From Bacteroidales bacterium (GTDB taxonomy: Bacteria; Bacteroidota; Bacteroidia; Bacteroidales; F082), in the NCBI GenBank assembly GCA_024400395.1, contig JAKSMW010000005.1:1-64000 (forward strand): 64,000 bases of DNA, read 5' to 3'. This document shows, piece by piece, positions 38,538 through 46,839 of this stretch. The notes beneath the pieces were generated by a model. It was given only the letters and a program-made list of their open reading frames with translations, did not search any database and was not told where the DNA came from. The position numbers and the translations under genes were made by a program. Within the stretch, counting starts at the first letter, position 1; the number at the start of each line of letters is the position of its first letter.

Positions 38538-40793
38538 ATGAAAGACATGAGAAAATTGAAAATTGCGATGGCGTTGCTGTTCGGTGTCATGCTGTTCCAA
38601 GACGCAAGTGCCCAAGCCATTTATGAAGTCGCCAGGAAACCGGGCGACACTGCCGTGCATCGTCCGAAGATAGGGGTGGTGATGAGCGGCGGCGGCGCAA
38701 AGGGCTTCGCGCACATCAGGGCGTTGAAAGCCATCGAAGAAGCCGGCATCCCGATCGACTACATCGCCGGAACCAGCATGGGTTCCATCATCGGCGGACT
38801 TTACGCCGTAGGCTATGACCCGGACATGATGGAGGAGCTTACGACACATCAGGACTGGGGCTTGATTATCATGGACAAGGTGCCGCGCAAGTACATGTCG
38901 CTCGACCACCGTCTGAACAAACGGAACTATTTACTCGAATTTCCGGTCAGCGACGGCAAGATCCGTATCAAGAACTCATTCGTTGACGGTGTCTATGTCA
39001 ATATGTTGCTAACTCGACTGACGCTTCCAGCCTACGAGCAGCGTGACTTCAACAAGCTGTCGGTGCCGTTCTTCTGTGTGGCTACAGATATGACGACAGC
39101 CGACCCCGTCATCTGGGAGCAAGGCTCAATAGCACGAGCGATACGTTCAAGCATGTCAATACCGTTCCTTTTCGCTCCCGTGGAATACGGCGACCGACTG
39201 CTGTGCGACGGCGGCCTGCTTAACAACTTCCCGGTCAGGCTGATGCGCGAGAAAGGCGCCGACATCGTCATCGGCATTGACCTTGAAATGGATTATATAG
39301 AAAAGGAGAAACTCGACAACTCACTCAAAATCCTTGAACGTCTCATCGCTGTCGTGTCACAACATGAAAGCAACAAGGCACGTGAAGAATGTGATATCCT
39401 CATCAGACCCGACATCGGCAACGCCAATATGTTGTCGTTCAACGATTTCAGCCCTATCTTGAAATGCGGCGAAGAGGCCGGCAAAGCTCATGAGATGGAA
39501 CTCAAGGCGTTGGCCGACTCGCTTCAGAAGATAGAACCGTTCGAAATCAACCGTCCTCATGTGCAGCCTTTGGATTCAATTCAAATCGTGGAAGTTGAAG
39601 TGGATGGCGTGGGTTCTAATGACATACAAAGCATAAAATCGTATTTCTTGGAAGAAGGTCTGCCGCGAGTCTTCGCCATCGATGAGATTGAGGAGATCAT
39701 AGTGAAGAACTATTCCACGGGATTCTATTCTGACATGTGGTATGAAATCAAGAAGTCAAATATCGGCAATATTCTTGTGCTGCATTGCAAATCAAGCAGT
39801 TATCAGACATTCGGCTCTACGGCTCACTACGACAACAATTACAGGATGCAGGTGCTTATCAATTATACCATGATGCATGTTTCAGACAGATACAAGAGAA
39901 GGGTGTTCAGCGTCGATGCGTGTGTCGCCGATTATCCATATCTCAGAGTCAATTACACCAAGCATGTGAACAACAAGTTCCGTATCGGAGCCAACGCTTC
40001 AACGATGCTTCTCAAACTCAGCATGAACACATCGCATAAGTCACTCTATGCTTTGTACGGAATCCAGGAAAACAAATTCAATCTCTACATGCAGTATGTG
40101 CCGAATCTGCATCAGCAGTTGAGTGCGGGATTTACGGGAAGCTATTCGCAAATCAAGGACAAAATGTACACCATGTATGAGATCAAGAGTCCTTACAGGT
40201 TTTATCCTAACGTCTTTTTCCGTTATTTCTACAATAATGAAGATGACGCTGACTTCACGAGAGATGGTTGGAATGTCGATTTCATAGCCAAATGTATTCT
40301 CTACGATAATAGCACGGAATATTATCCTTCCCCTGAACAGTATTTCACTTTGAAATTAGATGTCAACAGGGCATTCCCTATCGGGAAAAATCATTCTATA
40401 AGAGTCGGCGCTGTAGGCACGATGCCGCTGGTAAGAGAATTTCTGCCTGACTATTTCCAGATTTTCTGCGGCGGTCAGTCAAGGATGAGATATATGGACA
40501 ACATCATCCCGATTTCAGGTGTGCCGTTTGCTTCCAAACTTGGTGACTTCATCGCTTTCATGAAAACGTCGTGGTACTGGAACTTCTGGAAAGGCTTATA
40601 TACAACTGTCAGCTGCGACTTCGGATATGCCTCATATTTCTGGGAGGATTGGTTTAACTCATCGAACTTCGGTCTCGGCACCGGCTTGACGGTCGGGTAC
40701 AAGACACCTATCGGACCTGTTGAATTAGGCGTGTCAAAAGGGTCGATGTTTGACAAGGCTGTCATGTATGTAAATATTGGATTCTGGTTCTAA
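38538..40793 (+). CDS. Patatin-like outer-membrane phospholipase, first of a tandem pair
   Basis: 751 residues. Signal peptide ending ...QDASAQ. Patatin domain with oxyanion GGGAKG (51-56), nucleophile GTSMG (Ser80) and catalytic DGG (Asp224). After about residue 350 a POTRA-like segment leads into a 16-strand-like beta-barrel (SSYQTFGSTAHYDNNY ... VMYVNIGFWF, terminal Phe). This is the PlpD/type Vd-like or BamA-fused patatin architecture: an outer-membrane lipase. Ends 12 bp before its paralogue. Confidence 0.92.
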   Translation: MKDMRKLKIAMALLFGVMLFQDASAQAIYEVARKPGDTAVHRPKIGVVMSGGGAKGFAHIRALKAIEEAGIPIDYIAGTSMGSIIGGLYAVGYDPDMMEELTTHQDWGLIIMDKVPRKYMSLDHRLNKRNYLLEFPVSDGKIRIKNSFVDGVYVNMLLTRLTLPAYEQRDFNKLSVPFFCVATDMTTADPVIWEQGSIARAIRSSMSIPFLFAPVEYGDRLLCDGGLLNNFPVRLMREKGADIVIGIDLEMDYIEKEKLDNSLKILERLIAVVSQHESNKAREECDILIRPDIGNANMLSFNDFSPILKCGEEAGKAHEMELKALADSLQKIEPFEINRPHVQPLDSIQIVEVEVDGVGSNDIQSIKSYFLEEGLPRVFAIDEIEEIIVKNYSTGFYSDMWYEIKKSNIGNILVLHCKSSSYQTFGSTAHYDNNYRMQVLINYTMMHVSDRYKRRVFSVDACVADYPYLRVNYTKHVNNKFRIGANASTMLLKLSMNTSHKSLYALYGIQENKFNLYMQYVPNLHQQLSAGFTGSYSQIKDKMYTMYEIKSPYRFYPNVFFRYFYNNEDDADFTRDGWNVDFIAKCILYDNSTEYYPSPEQYFTLKLDVNRAFPIGKNHSIRVGAVGTMPLVREFLPDYFQIFCGGQSRMRYMDNIIPISGVPFASKLGDFIAFMKTSWYWNFWKGLYTTVSCDFGYASYFWEDWFNSSNFGLGTGLTVGYKTPIGPVELGVSKGSMFDKAVMYVNIGFWF

Positions 40794-40805
40794 AAAATAT
40801 TTTAT

Positions 40806-43031
40806 ATGAGAAACTGTATTAATTTAATAAGGTGTGTCGCAGTTCTGGCTGTGATTGGAATGTTTTCCATGAATGTCAAGGCGCAGGGCACAAACAACGA
40901 TTCAATCCGTCGTCCGCGTGTCGGTGTCGTGTTATGCGGCGGCGGCGCAAAAGGCTTCGCGCATATCGGGATATTGAGAAAGATAGAAGAAGCCGGCATC
41001 CCGATTGACTATATCAGCGGCACGAGTATCGGCTCCATTATCGGAGGCCTCTACGCCGCCGGATATGACCCTGACATGATGGAGAAGTTAGTCAGGGAAC
41101 AGGATTGGAACACAATAATCTATGACAGGATTCCTGACCGTATCAAACCTATTGAAAAGAAAATGGAGAACACAAAGTACATCGTCACCCTGCCGATAAA
41201 AAAAGGCAAGGTCAAGATGGGTGAGTCGCTCGTCGATGGCGTCTATGTGAACAATCTTCTCAGCCGTCTCATGCTTCCCGCCAAGGGAATCGATGACTTC
41301 ACCAAGCTGTCGGTGCCGTTCTACTGCATGGGAACGGATATCGAAAAGGCCTGCGAATACGAGATGGACAGCGGCTGCCTCTCACGCTCCATCAGGGCGA
41401 GCATGGCAATCCCGTTCTTCTTCACTCCTGTCAGATACGACGGACGCCTGCTCATCGACGGCGGAATGATCAACAACTTCCCTGTGAGAAACATGGAGGA
41501 AAAAGACGTTGACATCATCATCGGCATCGACCTCGAAGACTACAATATCGCAGCGGATGACATCGATAACTCGTTGAGCCTCCTGACAAATGTGATGAAT
41601 CTGTCGTCACTCGAACAGACCGAATACGGCAGAAAACACTGCGATATATATATCCGCCCGAATCTTCACGGACGTAATATGATGTCGTTCAACGACTTCG
41701 ACTCAATCCTTTACTATGGAGAACAGGCAGCCGAAGACATGTTCCCGAAACTGAAACGTCTCGGCGACTCAATCCACGCGATCTCTGACTTTGAAGTCGT
41801 CAGGCCACATGCGCAGCCTATAGACAGCCTGTATGTCGTTGATGTCAGATTTAATGGTTTGAGAGACAATAACGACCCATACGTCAAGAGGGAGTTCAGC
41901 AAGACGTTCCCGCGGATGTTCAGCGTGGACGAGATAGAGGAGACAATCCTGCGTCTCAAGGCATCGGGGTTCTATTCCGACTTGTGGTACGAAGTGAATG
42001 ATGCGCCGGGCGGCGGCGTGCTGCTGACATTGCATTGCAAGGAAGTCAACAACCAGTCGTTCTCGTTCGATATCCATTACGACAACAACTATGGCATCGG
42101 TGCACTCGTGAATTACACCTTGACGAGCAAAGGCAACAAATTCAAACGCGGCGCCTTGAGCGTTGACCTGAACGTGGCCGAATGCCCGTATCTGCGCGTC
42201 AGAGTCAACAAACGCGATGGAAAGATCTTCCGGTATGGCACCGAACTCTTCGGAGGCTATTATCAAATTGACCAGTATAACGATGGCAAAATTAATCACA
42301 CATACAGCGTCCAAAACGACAGGATGGAGCTGTTCGGCCAGCTGACACATTCTTATTTCAGTTCATTGAAACTTGGTGTTGCAGGAGAGTTTTTCCATGT
42401 GAACGACCTTGTCGGTAACATGGGCCTTTCCAAGAATTATGAATTCTATGGCTATCTTTACGCAAACTATTACCTTAATACTGAAGATATTACGACATTT
42501 GCAAAAAGAGGCTGGAAGATAAATGCCACCATGAAGTGCATTTTCTATGATGGCGTGTTCAGCAATTCTTCGTCAAAACCCGCATGGTCATTCCAGGCTG
42601 ACGCCATGAAGACATCGCCGGTGGCTGAAAAGCACTCCATCAAGTTCGGTGGCTCTGTCAACGCAAGACTTGGAACCACAGAACTCCCAATCCCGTATAA
42701 ATATTTTATCGGCGGCCAGTCGAAAATGAAATATGCGGATAATATAATGGCATTCGACGGCATGGATTTCATCGAAAAGGTGGTTGACTTCGCTTCGTTC
42801 GCGAGAGTCGCATGGCAGTGGAACATATACAAGCAGTTCTATACGATTGTAAGCACTAACTTCGGCCACATGAACAGCGATTTCAGGCAGTGGTTCAAGA
42901 AAGACAGCTTCGTGATGGGCGCAGGCTTGACATTGGGCATTAACACTTTCGCCGGACCTGTCGAAGTCAGCCTCATGACATCCAACATCAATGAATTTGT
43001 CGGATTCATCAATGTCGGCTATTGGTTTTGA
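40806..43031 (+). CDS. Patatin-like outer-membrane phospholipase, second of a tandem pair
   Basis: 741 residues, same architecture as the preceding gene: signal peptide to ...NVKAQ, GGGAKG (45-50), GTSIG (Ser74), DGG (Asp218), then POTRA-like and barrel parts ending INVGYWF. The patatin halves are closely similar (both have EEAGIPIDYI and GLYA-GYDPDMME) while the barrels have diverged, so this is an old duplication. Both active sites are intact. Confidence 0.92.
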   Translation: MRNCINLIRCVAVLAVIGMFSMNVKAQGTNNDSIRRPRVGVVLCGGGAKGFAHIGILRKIEEAGIPIDYISGTSIGSIIGGLYAAGYDPDMMEKLVREQDWNTIIYDRIPDRIKPIEKKMENTKYIVTLPIKKGKVKMGESLVDGVYVNNLLSRLMLPAKGIDDFTKLSVPFYCMGTDIEKACEYEMDSGCLSRSIRASMAIPFFFTPVRYDGRLLIDGGMINNFPVRNMEEKDVDIIIGIDLEDYNIAADDIDNSLSLLTNVMNLSSLEQTEYGRKHCDIYIRPNLHGRNMMSFNDFDSILYYGEQAAEDMFPKLKRLGDSIHAISDFEVVRPHAQPIDSLYVVDVRFNGLRDNNDPYVKREFSKTFPRMFSVDEIEETILRLKASGFYSDLWYEVNDAPGGGVLLTLHCKEVNNQSFSFDIHYDNNYGIGALVNYTLTSKGNKFKRGALSVDLNVAECPYLRVRVNKRDGKIFRYGTELFGGYYQIDQYNDGKINHTYSVQNDRMELFGQLTHSYFSSLKLGVAGEFFHVNDLVGNMGLSKNYEFYGYLYANYYLNTEDITTFAKRGWKINATMKCIFYDGVFSNSSSKPAWSFQADAMKTSPVAEKHSIKFGGSVNARLGTTELPIPYKYFIGGQSKMKYADNIMAFDGMDFIEKVVDFASFARVAWQWNIYKQFYTIVSTNFGHMNSDFRQWFKKDSFVMGAGLTLGINTFAGPVEVSLMTSNINEFVGFINVGYWF

Positions 43032-43105
43032 GAGTTGGAAAACTTAAAAGTTTATAAAGTTGAAAGTTAAATAGTTGAAAGTTAAATAGTTGAAAGTTTG
43101 AATAT

Positions 43106-43813
43106 ATGAAATACAAAAGAGTGTTATTGAAACTCAGTGGGGAGTCACTGATGGGAGAACAGCAGTACGGCATTGACCCGAAGCGGCTTGATGACTATAC
43201 TGATGAGATTGCGGCGTCTGTGAGAGCTGGCGCACAGATTGCTGTCGTCATCGGAGGCGGCAACATCTTCCGCGGCTTGCAGGGTGCGGCCAAGGGCATC
43301 GACAGGGTGTATGGCGACAACATGGGTATGCTCGCGACGGTCATCAACAGCATCTCGTTGCAGTCGTCACTCCGCTCAAAAGGCATCAAGACGGTGCTTC
43401 TTTCAGGCATCGGAATCGACAAGATCGCCGAACTGATGAGCGGTCCGAAAGCAATCGAGTATCTTGAACAAGGTTACGTGGTGCTTATCGGCGGCGGCAC
43501 CGGAAACCCGTACTTCACCACCGACACCGGCTCCGCATTGAGAGCCATCGAGATAAAAGCCGACATCATCCTCAAAGGAACACGCGTTGACGGCATTTAC
43601 ACCGCCGACCCAGAGAAAGACCCGACAGCAACAAAGTTCGAAACTATAACATACACAGAGGCTTACGAGAGAAACCTCAAGGTCATGGACCTTACCGCAT
43701 TCACCATGTGCAAGGAAAACAACATGCCGATGCTCGTGTTTGACATGAACACCAAAGGCAACCTCACAAAAGTCCTTGAAGGAGAAAATATCGGAACTCT
43801 CGTGACAAATTAA
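43106..43813 (+). CDS. pyrH: UMP kinase
   Basis: 235 residues, amino-acid-kinase fold: KRVLLKLSGESLMGEQQYGI, VIGGGNIFRG, GTGNPYFTTDTGSALRAIEI and GTRVDGIYTADPEKDPTA. Phosphorylates UMP. The -7 box is not clear; the region before it is a set of GTTGAAAGTTAAATA repeats. Followed by frr, the usual order. Confidence 0.97.
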   Translation: MKYKRVLLKLSGESLMGEQQYGIDPKRLDDYTDEIAASVRAGAQIAVVIGGGNIFRGLQGAAKGIDRVYGDNMGMLATVINSISLQSSLRSKGIKTVLLSGIGIDKIAELMSGPKAIEYLEQGYVVLIGGGTGNPYFTTDTGSALRAIEIKADIILKGTRVDGIYTADPEKDPTATKFETITYTEAYERNLKVMDLTAFTMCKENNMPMLVFDMNTKGNLTKVLEGENIGTLVTN

Positions 43814-43842
43814 GAAGTTAAAATATTGAAAATTAAATTACT

Positions 43843-44406
43843 ATGACAGAAGAATCACAATTTATCTTGGACGAGGCAGGTGAGACAATGGAAAGCACCA
43901 TAAAACACCTTGAATCGGAATTTCAAAAAATCAGAGCGGGGAAGGCAAGCCCGATGATGCTTCAGGGCGTGAAAGTGGAATGCTACGGCGTGCTTATGCC
44001 AATCGAGCAGATCGCCAATATCGGCACACCCGACCCGCGCCAGATTATCGTCATGCCTTTCGACAAAAGCTCAATCAGCGCAATCGACAAGGCGATTCAG
44101 GCGGCAAACCTCGGATTCAACCCGAAAAACGAAGGCGAGTTCCTGAGGATACTCGTCCCGCCGTTGACAGAGGAACGCCGTAAGGATCTGGCGAAACGCG
44201 CCAAGACAGCCGCCGAAGAAGCCAAAGTCGGCATCAGAAACATCCGCCGTAACGCCAACGACGACGCTAAGAAACTTGAAAAAGAAGGCGTCTCCGAAGA
44301 CGAAGTGAAACAGCTTCAGGAAGAGATCCAGAAACTCACCGACAAGTTCACAAAGAAAGTCGATGACCTTTATGAACTGAAACAGAAGGATATCCTCACT
44401 GTTTAG
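43843..44406 (+). CDS. frr: Ribosome-recycling factor
   Basis: 187 residues. Seen: KIRAGKASPMMLQGVKVECYG, QIANIGTPDPRQIIV and the C-terminal RRKDLAKRAKTAAEEAKVGI and IRRNANDDAKKLEKEG. Splits post-termination ribosomes with EF-G. 29 bp after pyrH, same operon. Confidence 0.97.
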   Translation: MTEESQFILDEAGETMESTIKHLESEFQKIRAGKASPMMLQGVKVECYGVLMPIEQIANIGTPDPRQIIVMPFDKSSISAIDKAIQAANLGFNPKNEGEFLRILVPPLTEERRKDLAKRAKTAAEEAKVGIRNIRRNANDDAKKLEKEGVSEDEVKQLQEEIQKLTDKFTKKVDDLYELKQKDILTV

Positions 44407-44432
44407 TTGAAAAGTTTGTAAAGTTGAAGGAT

Positions 44433-44469
44433 GCTGGCGCACGAGGAAACAAATCCCTCGTGCGCCAGC
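44433..44469. repeat. REP-like palindrome, copy 2
   Basis: GCTGGCGCACGAGG (44433-44446) and CCTCGTGCGCCAGC (44456-44469) form a perfect 14-bp stem with a 9-nt loop. Same sequence as the palindrome at 33131-33166. It follows the frr stop by 26 bp. Between here and 44640 the DNA is GC-rich, with further short palindromes around GCGTGCCCGGCA, a string that recurs at 46717-46728. Confidence 0.88.
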
Positions 44470-44645
44470 TGCTTGTTTGCGCCTTGCAGCCACTTACAGT
44501 CTTTCGTGCTGCCCGCAGGGCAGTACCTCAATAACCGGGTACGCGGCACGCGTGCCCGGCAAGCATGTCACGCACGCCCGTCATGGTACCCGGCACGTGT
44601 GCAAAAAAATGAAAAAAAAAGTGTCCATCGTATCGAAAAAAGTTG

Positions 44646-44653
44646 TACTTTTG
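44646..44653 (+). promoter_or_regulatory. -7 box before the small ORFs
   Basis: TACTTTTG, 9 bp before the ATG at 44662. Confidence 0.55.
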
Positions 44654-44661
44654 CCGCCAAT

Positions 44662-44754
44662 ATGAAAAATGTGCAATCACAACATGGTAAACAACGCGTA
44701 AGTCCGTCATTCTTGACGGATGGCGTTTTTAGTTTTACCCCCCCCGTTGTGTAA
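44662..44754 (+). CDS. 30-residue leader-type ORF with C8 tract
   Basis: Reads MKNVQSQHGKQRVSPSFLTD and then GVFSFTPPVV. A short hairpin TCCGTCA/TGACGGA (44702-44719) lies within it. Near the end a run of eight C (44738-44745) encodes the PP. With nine C (or six) the frame stays open to the TAA at 44901-44903, adding about 50 residues (CVSCYKSITYDLFKNSAADR...). No function recognised. I call it because of the promoter placed directly before it and the long alternative frame. Confidence 0.4.
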   Translation: MKNVQSQHGKQRVSPSFLTDGVFSFTPPVV

Positions 44755-44945
44755 GTTGCTACAAATCAATAACATACGATTTATTCAAAAACTCCGCCGC
44801 TGACCGCAAGTCAGGGGCGTTCGAGGTTTTCAGGGGATTTTTTTTCAAGACATTAATGACATTAATCGACTTTAACGACTTTAAAAAACTTTACCAAAAA
44901 TAAATAACAATCAAATTAACAACTTTAATTAAATCAAATCAAAAA

Positions 44946-45092
44946 ATGAAGGAAAAAACCAACAGGAAGCGGGGCTACGAAGCCCCGAGGATTGAAGCCA
45001 CGTGCTTCGCGACAGAGAACGGCTACGCCGCAAGCGCGGCGTCGACGTCAAAAGCAACAGTAAACCTCAACGTAAACGCAGGCTCACTCTAA
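44946..45092 (+). CDS. 48-residue small peptide upstream of the lipoprotein
   Basis: Reads MKEKTNRKRGYEAPRIEATC, FATENGYAASAASTSKATVN, LNVNAGSL. The charged N-terminus, then Y-x-x-P-x-(I/V)-E, then a small-residue tail, is a pattern seen in tiny Bacteroidales proteins placed before surface lipoprotein genes. An internal GGGGCT-ACGA-AGCCCC hairpin lies at 44971-44986. The lipoprotein gene starts 37 bp later. Function unknown; too short for confident coding calls, but codon use is similar to that of the neighbours. Confidence 0.5.
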   Translation: MKEKTNRKRGYEAPRIEATCFATENGYAASAASTSKATVNLNVNAGSL

Positions 45093-45129
45093 AAAATTAA
45101 TCATTTAAAAAAATTAACAAAATTCAATC

Positions 45130-46578
45130 ATGAAAAAAGTATCATTATTGATTGCAGCATTCGCACTGGTGCTTGGATTTTCACAGTGCAGGAAGCCGAA
45201 CTTGCCGGCATTGAACGGCGAGACACAGCATGTGGTGCTCAACGCATCATGGGACAACGGCGGCTCGAAGATCGAGCAGAACGGATCACTTTTAAAGTGG
45301 ACAGAAGGTGACAAACTCACAGTGAGCGGTGGCGCGACAGGTACTCTGTCATGCACAGATGCTGCCAACGGCACCTTTGAAGGGGAAATCACTAAAGGTT
45401 CCGGAGAAGACATCACTTTCACATTCCAAAGTGAGGACTACAAAGAAAACTTCAAGGAACAGACAGGTGCTTTGGCCGACGCCGTGTCGCTCAAGTCAGC
45501 CGAGTTGGACTACAAGGCTGACGGGAATTACGGGACGGTGTCAATGGGAATGCCTCACGCCGTTCTGAAGCTTGACCTGAGCCACTTCGCGTCTCCATCC
45601 AAAGCAGATGTGACCGTGAACATCAGTGTAAAGGCTGAAGCTGAAAGCAAGGAGGAAGATGTCATTGCATCTGTGAAATGTGCATCAGACAAATTGGGCG
45701 AAGTGTACGTGGCCGTTCCCGCAAACGGAAGCGCGGCGACTTACACATTCAGCGGCAGCGGCAAGACTGTCGAAATGTCATGGCCGGCACTTTATGGCAG
45801 CACATTCTTCACTGCGGGCGGCAACGGCGGAGCTGCGGTGATCAAGCCGACACCGAAGTTCACCGTCGCCGACGGCAAAACGGTGGAGTTCTCGCCAGGC
45901 AACCTGTACTGGGACGGCACGGAAAGCAAGTTCAGGTTCGAGGCGAACCAGTGGGACACAAAGCCCGCTTACAGTGAAACAGAAGATGGATTTGGTACCT
46001 GGAACTCAATCCACGTGAGCCATTTCTTCTGGAGCAATACCACAGACTGGCAGGAACCAGGCATGGAGCCGTACGCAGAGGATTATTCATATAGTACGCA
46101 GGAAACGAATGACGTGTTCTTCACGGAGGCCCCTGGCTTCCAGGTGGAAGGCGAGGATGCCGGCGCATGGCGCACACTCAGCAGAGCCGAGTGGAACTAC
46201 CTTTTGGGCTTTGACCCTGAGCAATGGGGACAGACTGACGATTACGGCAGGCCAGGCGCCAAGGCCAAGAGCGCGTGGAAGGATCTTGGCGGCGGTGTAA
46301 GCGGCTTTGTCATCCTTCCTGACGACGCGGACGCCTCGGTGATGGAAAGCATAACGGAGACGTCACACCTCGCCACCCACGGCGCTGTCTTCCTCCCTGC
46401 CGCAGGCGACCGCTACTATGGGGGCGTGGAAAATGTCGGCTCGAAATGCAAATACTATTCGAGTACTCCCAACGAGGACGAAGCGGACCACGCGTACTAC
46501 ATGAGCTTCTCTTCGGACTTTGTGTACTCGAGCTACGACTATCGGAGCACCGGCTACGCCGTTCGCCTCGTGCGTTAG
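45130..46578 (+). CDS. Surface lipoprotein with C-terminal FISUMP/C-type-lectin-like region
   Basis: 482 residues. Signal peptide with a relaxed lipobox (LGFSQC, Cys20). N-terminal half is a fimbrillin-like beta region (HVVLNASWDN, LLKWTEGDKLTV ... MPHAVLKLDLS); the C-terminal half (TVEFSPGNLYWDG, AWRTLSRAEWNYLL, HGAVFLPAAGDRYYGG, then YYSSTPN and YAVRLVR) matches the FISUMP-like/formylglycine-enzyme-like C-type lectin fold. The very end, SSTPNEDEADHAYYMSF and STGYAVRLVR, is where diversity-generating retroelement targets carry their variable residues. Probably an exported ligand-binding protein. No reverse transcriptase is in the window. Confidence 0.75.
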   Translation: MKKVSLLIAAFALVLGFSQCRKPNLPALNGETQHVVLNASWDNGGSKIEQNGSLLKWTEGDKLTVSGGATGTLSCTDAANGTFEGEITKGSGEDITFTFQSEDYKENFKEQTGALADAVSLKSAELDYKADGNYGTVSMGMPHAVLKLDLSHFASPSKADVTVNISVKAEAESKEEDVIASVKCASDKLGEVYVAVPANGSAATYTFSGSGKTVEMSWPALYGSTFFTAGGNGGAAVIKPTPKFTVADGKTVEFSPGNLYWDGTESKFRFEANQWDTKPAYSETEDGFGTWNSIHVSHFFWSNTTDWQEPGMEPYAEDYSYSTQETNDVFFTEAPGFQVEGEDAGAWRTLSRAEWNYLLGFDPEQWGQTDDYGRPGAKAKSAWKDLGGGVSGFVILPDDADASVMESITETSHLATHGAVFLPAAGDRYYGGVENVGSKCKYYSSTPNEDEADHAYYMSFSSDFVYSSYDYRSTGYAVRLVR

Positions 46579-46641
46579 TCGCCCGTTTGCAGAACCTTAC
46601 CCTTCACGCGCCGCAGAGAGACGATGCAATAACTCAAAGTC

Positions 46642-46678
46642 AAGGTCTCACTTCGTTTTCGGGGTGAGGCCTTTTTTT
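46642..46678 (+). terminator. Terminator of the lipoprotein gene
   Basis: AAGGTCTCAC (46642-46651) and GTGAGGCCTT (46664-46673) pair with one G-U wobble, followed by TTTTT. Confidence 0.85.
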
Positions 46679-46763
46679 AGTTAAGAGAGTAGAGAGTAGA
46701 GTTAAGAGAGGCTGGCGCGTGCCCGGCATCTACCCCGCAGATCAAAAAAACTCCACTCTCAAC

Positions 46764-46822
46764 ACTTTATAAACTTTCAAACTTTATGAACTTTACAAAC
46801 TTTTTTACTATCTTTGCAGCCT
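46764..46822 (+). promoter_or_regulatory. 59-bp promoter-bearing cassette, copy 2 (ATPase)
   Basis: Same 59 bp as at 33169-33227 with four differences, including the -7 box TATCTTTG (46809-46816) and the following GCAGCCT. It lies 17 bp before the ATG at 46840. Confidence 0.8.
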
Positions 46823-46839
46823 AAAAAAATAATACCGTT

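Noticed and set aside
44470..44640. tRNA or other structured RNA in the GC-rich stretch after frr
   Set aside because: Only short palindromes around GCGTGCCCGGCA; no cloverleaf or T-loop GGTTCRA found.
45130..46578. Complete diversity-generating retroelement
   Set aside because: No reverse transcriptase or second copy of the 3' end (template repeat) in the window.
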